The position numbers and the translations under genes are program-made. The notes below the pieces were generated by a model that was not told the origin of the DNA, made no database searches, and worked only from the letters and a program-made list of their open reading frames with translations. This document shows positions 6,001 to 8,218 of a DNA stretch of 8,218 bases, piece after piece. Source of the stretch: Oscillospiraceae bacterium (lineage in GTDB: Bacteria; Bacillota; Clostridia; Oscillospirales; Ruminococcaceae); assembly GCA_004554485.1 (NCBI GenBank), contig SFLS01000036.1, positions 1-8,218 of the forward strand, in the 5' to 3' direction. Within the stretch, counting starts at the first letter, position 1. Each line of letters opens with the position of its first letter.

Positions 6001-6261
6001 TCAGGAGGGATTTTGTCCGCTGAGCAGCTGCTGCAGCAGCTGGCGCACCTGCTCCGACTGTAAAAGCTGCGCCAGCCCCTCCCGGTCGGACAGAAGCGCC
6101 GTGACCTTTTCGCGGTCGGCCCCGAGCGACTGCAGCAGGCCGTCCAGCCGGCCGTTTTGCAGGTCATCCTGGAGTTTTACCGGGTCGCGGCCCAGCTTGC
6201 CGGCGGCGACCCGCAAAAGGATGGAAAGCTGTTCCGGTGTGTAGCGGGGTGTATCTGCCAT
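6001..6261 (-). CDS. Uncharacterised small all-helical protein A (86 aa)
   Basis: No named family is recognised. The whole chain reads as amphipathic helices: YTPEQLSILLRVAAGKLG (7-24), DPVKLQDDLQNGRLDGLL (26-43), and a Leu/Gln-rich C-terminal part with LLSDREGLAQLL (56-67) and VRQLLQQLLSG. The LLSDxxxLxQ motif is shared with the N-terminus of gene B, hinting at a related fold or a common partner. The protein is soluble-looking, with no signal peptide and no Cys. The ATG at 6261 has a consensus AGGAGG 9 nt upstream. It is the first gene of the leftward three-gene operon, with its promoter presumably in the AT-rich divergent region before it. The canonical ribosome binding site, compact spacing and operon position support real coding despite the small size. 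Confidence 0.78.
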   Translation of the reverse strand: MADTPRYTPEQLSILLRVAAGKLGRDPVKLQDDLQNGRLDGLLQSLGADREKVTALLSDREGLAQLLQSEQVRQLLQQLLSGQNPS

Positions 6262-6381
6262 TTCTTCATTCCTCCTGTTTCTTTTTGATTAAAGATATGA
6301 TAAAATACGATTGGTTAGAAGGTCGGCCGTGGGCCGCTCCTTTTATCTATATGCGTCAGAAGGGCAGGTGGTTCCCCCTCG
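6262..6381. promoter_or_regulatory. Divergent intergenic region with AT-rich promoter island
   Basis: This 120-bp spacer separates the leftward gene A from the rightward metallophosphoesterase. The stretch 6281-6320 is AT-rich and carries -10-like hexamers on both strands: TATGAT (6296-6301) and TAAAAT (6301-6306) on plus, TATCAT (6302-6297) on minus. I could not find a convincing -35 box at 16-18 bp for any of them, so the promoters are only placed roughly. A small hairpin, CGGCC-GTG-GGCCG, lies at 6324-6336 beside the island. Confidence 0.4.
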
Positions 6382-6861
6382 ATGAAGGCCATTGTATGCG
6401 CCGACAGCCACGGGGCGTTTGCCGCGGCCGAACGGCTGCTGGAACAGAACCGGGAAGCGGCGGCGGTGATTTTCCTCGGCGACGGGGCCGAGGAGTGGGA
6501 GGATCTTTGCGCGATTTACCCGCAGATGCCCTTTTACCCGGTGCGGGGCAACTGCGACTGGGGCAGCGACTGGCCCGCCGTGCGGGTGGTGGAGCTGGGC
6601 GGACACCGCCTGTTCTGCACCCACGGGCACCTGTACGGGGTAAAAAGCGGCGACATGGGGCCGCTGCTGCGGGCGGCGAAGGCCGAGAACTGCGATATTG
6701 TGCTGTACGGGCACACCCATGCGGCGCGCATTGAGTATCGGGAGGGCAGGCATCTGCTGAACCCCGGCAGCCTGCGGCACCCGGCGGAGGGACGGCCCGG
6801 ATATATCGAGCTGGTCCTGGACGGGAAAAACGTGGTGCCGATCCCGGTGGAGCTGAAATAG
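6382..6861 (+). CDS. YfcE/MJ0936-type metallophosphoesterase
   Basis: This 159-aa cytoplasmic protein belongs to the small calcineurin-like phosphoesterases (Metallophos_2) that hydrolyse phosphodiesters using two divalent metal ions. All expected metal ligands are visible: Asp8 and His10 (CADSHG), Asp34 (FLGDGAEEW), Asn57 (RGNCD), His81 (THGH), and His111 with His113 (GHTH). NPGS near the C-terminus (LLNPGSLRHP) is another hallmark of the YfcE/MJ0936 group. The length is that of the whole single-domain family, so it is complete. The start is fixed by the immediate MKAIVCADSHG strand, although the ribosome binding site is weak (AGGTGG at 6366-6371, 10 nt away). The natural substrate is unknown; several relatives hydrolyse only model phosphodiesters well. 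It is followed by a structured repeat and a co-directional gene. Confidence 0.9.
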   Translation: MKAIVCADSHGAFAAAERLLEQNREAAAVIFLGDGAEEWEDLCAIYPQMPFYPVRGNCDWGSDWPAVRVVELGGHRLFCTHGHLYGVKSGDMGPLLRAAKAENCDIVLYGHTHAARIEYREGRHLLNPGSLRHPAEGRPGYIELVLDGKNVVPIPVELK

Positions 6862-6892
6862 CGTGGATGCAAGACGGAAAGTTCACAGAAAA

Positions 6893-6989
6893 GGGAGAGG
6901 GCCGCAGGCCCGGCCGCCCGCAGGGCGGCCGCCGCGCGCGAAGCGCGGGCCCCGGCGGAGCCGGGGCGGTCTGCGGCCCGGACCCGGAT
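6893..6989 (+). repeat. GC-rich structured intergenic repeat, copy 1 (97 bp, three inner arms)
   Basis: An outer stem GGGCCGCAGG (6899-6908) with TCTGCGGCCC (6970-6979) closes with a terminal G-T wobble. It encloses three hairpins: CGGCCGCCC/GGGCGGCCG (6911-6931, loop GCA), CGCGC/GCGCG (6935-6947, loop GAA), and CCCCGGC/GCCGGGG (6950-6966, loop GGA). A GGG/CCC pair extends the outer stem across an AGA/GGA internal loop. The element ends 28 nt before the next start codon. It is nearly identical to copy 2 apart from a 16-nt insertion, an extra GC dinucleotide and one T/C difference. There is no T-run, so it is not a standard terminator. Confidence 0.85.
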
Positions 6990-7017
6990 ACTGCTGCGGC
7001 GTCAGGAGGAGATACAG

Positions 7018-7443
7018 GTGAAAAAGATCTATTTTGCGGGATCGATCCGCGGTGGGCAGGAGGACCGGGAGCTGTATGCCGGGCTGATCCGCTGGCTGCG
7101 GGAGCGGGCGGAGGTGCTGACTGAATTTATCGGGGACAGCACGCTGGAGGAGACGGAGGCAAAGACGATGACCGACGTCGACATCTACCGGCGGGATATG
7201 GCACTGCTGCAAGCAGCCGACGCCATCGTAGCGGAGTGCAGCACCCCTTCCCTGGGGGTAGGGTATGAGCTGGGCCGGGCCGAGGCGCTGGGGCTGCCGG
7301 TGTATATCCTGTACCGGCCAAAGGCGGCCCGCAGGCTATCTGCCATGGTAGCGGGTAACGGCGGGTTCCGGCTGCTGCCCTACCATAGCCGGGAGGAGGC
7401 CGAAACAGTCCTCGGACAGATCCTGGAGGAACTGGAACGGTAA
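7018..7443 (+). CDS. DNPH1/Rcl-like 2'-deoxynucleoside 5'-monophosphate N-hydrolase
   Basis: This 141-aa protein belongs to the nucleoside 2-deoxyribosyltransferase superfamily and most resembles DNPH1 (Rcl), which cleaves the N-glycosidic bond of deoxynucleoside monophosphates, including 5-hydroxymethyl-dUMP. IYFAGSIRGG (4-13) is the diagnostic N-terminus. From memory of rat Rcl, its active-site residues Tyr13, Ser17, Arg19, Asp69, Glu93 and Ser117 correspond here to Tyr5, Ser9, Arg11, Asp60, Glu84 (in LGVGYELGRA) and Ser109 (RLSAM). All are present, so activity is expected. A deoxyribosyl-transfer activity is the main alternative. The start is GTG (7018), with AGGAGG (7004-7009) 8 nt upstream. 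The product would act in nucleotide salvage or sanitation in the cytoplasm. It lies between two copies of a structured repeat, co-directional with its neighbours. Confidence 0.85.
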   Translation: MKKIYFAGSIRGGQEDRELYAGLIRWLRERAEVLTEFIGDSTLEETEAKTMTDVDIYRRDMALLQAADAIVAECSTPSLGVGYELGRAEALGLPVYILYRPKAARRLSAMVAGNGGFRLLPYHSREEAETVLGQILEELER

Positions 7444-7484
7444 GGCGCCGGCCGGCGGGAGACCGCGGTTCGGTGCAGGGTGCC

Positions 7485-7563
7485 GGGAGAGGGCCGCAGG
7501 GCGGCCGCCGCGCGAAGCGCGGGCCCCGGCGGAGCCGGGGCGGCCTGCGGCCCGGACCCGGAT
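7485..7563 (+). repeat. GC-rich structured intergenic repeat, copy 2 (79 bp, two inner arms)
   Basis: GGGCCGCAGG (7491-7500) and CCTGCGGCCC (7544-7553) form a perfect 10-bp outer stem. It is extended outside by CCGGG (7483-7487) with CCCGG (7557-7561) across an AGA/GGA internal loop. Inside are CCGCGC/GCGCGG (7508-7522, loop GAA) and CCCCGGC/GCCGGGG (7524-7540, loop GGA). Compared with copy 1, the first arm is lost because 16 nt are absent, leaving the unpaired remnant GCGGCCG (7501-7507). The element ends 30 nt before the next ATG. Only four T's follow it, so it is a weak terminator at most. Confidence 0.85.
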
Positions 7564-7593
7564 TTTGCAAAAACAAAAAAAGGAGAAAACGGC

Positions 7594-8218
7594 ATGACAT
7601 ATACGGCTCGGCAGGTTTACGAGGCCATCGACGCGTTGGCACCGTTTGGCAGCAGCATGGGCTGGGATAATACCGGCCTTTTGGTGGGAAGTCCCGTGGC
7701 GGAGGTCAGCGGCATTTTGGTGACGCTGGACGTGACGCCGGCGGCGGTGGAAAAGGCAAAGGCGATGCGGTGCAGCTGCATCGTCAGCCACCACCCGGTG
7801 ATTTTCCACCCGCTGAAGCGGCTGGATCCGTCCGCTGCGGCGGGACGGTGCCTTGCAGAGGGGATCACCGTCATCAGCGCCCACACCAACTACGATTTTG
7901 CCCCGCAGGGGGTCAACCGGGCGCTGGCCAAGGCGCTGGGGCTGCAGAATATCCGCCCCTTTGGCCGGTCGAATGAGGAAAGCCCCTGGTGGTCGGTCGT
8001 CGTATTCGTACCGGAGGATTACGCCGAGGCGGTCTACCGCGCCATGAGCGCTGCTAGCGCCGGGCGGCAGGGTAATTACAGCGGCTGTGCCTTTTGGGGC
8101 GGCGGCGAAGGACGCTTTTTGCCGATGGAGGGGGCGAACCCCTTTTTGGGGCAGGTGGGGCGCGAGGAAAAGGCGGCGGAGGTGCGCCTGGAAATGCTGT
8201 GCGACCCGGCGCATCTGG
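7594..8218 (+). CDS. Nif3-like dinuclear metal centre protein, YqfO type with PII/CutA-like insertion (3' end missing)
   Basis: The first 208 codons are present and the gene runs off the window. The N-terminal Nif3 (NIF3/GTP cyclohydrolase I type 2) half shows WDNTGLLVG (24-32), SHHPVIF (65-71) with metal ligands His66 and His67, and AHTNYD (96-101) with Asp101. The remaining ligands, a C-terminal HxxxE, would lie beyond the window. From about residue 133 the family's inserted PII/CutA-like domain begins: VVVFVPEDYAEAVYRAM, AGRQGNYSGCAF, EGANPFLG, and EVRLE at the far end. This marks it as the longer YqfO type of Firmicutes (about 370 aa) rather than the short YbgI type. The ATG at 7594 has AAGGAGA 7 nt upstream. 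It binds two metal ions; its cellular reaction is not settled. In many Firmicutes a tRNA methyltransferase gene (trmK) lies next to it; here a DNPH1-like gene precedes it instead. Confidence 0.9.
   Translation, partial: MTYTARQVYEAIDALAPFGSSMGWDNTGLLVGSPVAEVSGILVTLDVTPAAVEKAKAMRCSCIVSHHPVIFHPLKRLDPSAAAGRCLAEGITVISAHTNYDFAPQGVNRALAKALGLQNIRPFGRSNEESPWWSVVVFVPEDYAEAVYRAMSAASAGRQGNYSGCAFWGGGEGRFLPMEGANPFLGQVGREEKAAEVRLEMLCDPAHL

Noticed and set aside
5247..6023. Plus-strand frame of 258 codons opposite small genes B and C
   Set aside because: It is Arg/Gly/Ala-rich and lies antisense to the small-protein operon, whose ribosome binding sites, overlapping junctions and terminator are all consistent with minus-strand coding.
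6893..6989. Possible tRNA in repeat copy 1 because of its cloverleaf-like fold
   Set aside because: It lacks the T-loop and D-loop consensus, has three-base loops instead of seven-base loops, and has no anticodon arm.
6893..7563. Possible CRISPR array formed by the two repeats
   Set aside because: There are only two copies, separated by a protein-coding gene, with internal indels and no spacer-like regular spacing.
7336..8214. Minus-strand frame of 292 codons at the right edge
   Set aside because: It crosses repeat copy 2 and is antisense to the Nif3 gene, whose conserved motifs are clear. No family signal is visible.

Overview
The window looks like chromosomal DNA from a GC-rich gut Clostridia member (Oscillospiraceae/Ruminococcaceae-like). 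The reasons are the high overall GC with short AT-rich islands at promoters and terminators, strong AGGAGG-type ribosome binding sites, a short Cys lipoprotein signal, Gram-positive protein families (YufO/YufP/YufQ, YqfO-type Nif3) and tight gene overlaps. This placement is inference; no rRNA or marker gene is present.

Left part (1-4499): a nucleoside-type ABC uptake system. A truncated BMP-family substrate-binding lipoprotein runs leftward off the window edge. Divergent from it, the tandem ATPase and two BPD_transp_2-type permeases run rightward with ATGA and TAATG stop/start overlaps. The 398-bp divergent region carries a good sigma-A promoter on each strand, and a pair of G-rich direct repeats 21 bp apart just upstream of the ATPase promoter. 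A rho-independent terminator closes the operon.

Middle part (4502-6261): a GNAT acetyltransferase starts only about 17 bp after that terminator. It converges, across a perfect 14-bp-stem bidirectional terminator, with a leftward operon of three small proteins that I cannot assign to a characterised family (86, 138 and 112 aa; called A, B and C below). A and B share an LLSD-type helical motif. B and C have Pro/Ala/Gly linkers encoded by GC-rich hairpin DNA, and C ends in a hydrophobic C-terminal region. This is the least explained gene set in the window.

Right part (6382-8218): three rightward genes follow, namely a YfcE/MJ0936-type metallophosphoesterase, a DNPH1/Rcl-like deoxynucleotide N-hydrolase with its known active-site residues conserved, and the first 208 codons of a YqfO-type Nif3 protein with a PII/CutA-like insertion. 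Two copies of a GC-rich intergenic repeat separate these genes. Each copy can fold into a multi-armed cloverleaf-like structure and ends 28-30 nt before the start codon of the next gene. Their internal differences (one GC-to-GU change, one whole-arm indel) suggest that the fold matters.

Functionally, nucleoside import and DNPH1-type deoxynucleotide hydrolysis could both serve nucleotide salvage, although they are separate transcription units.
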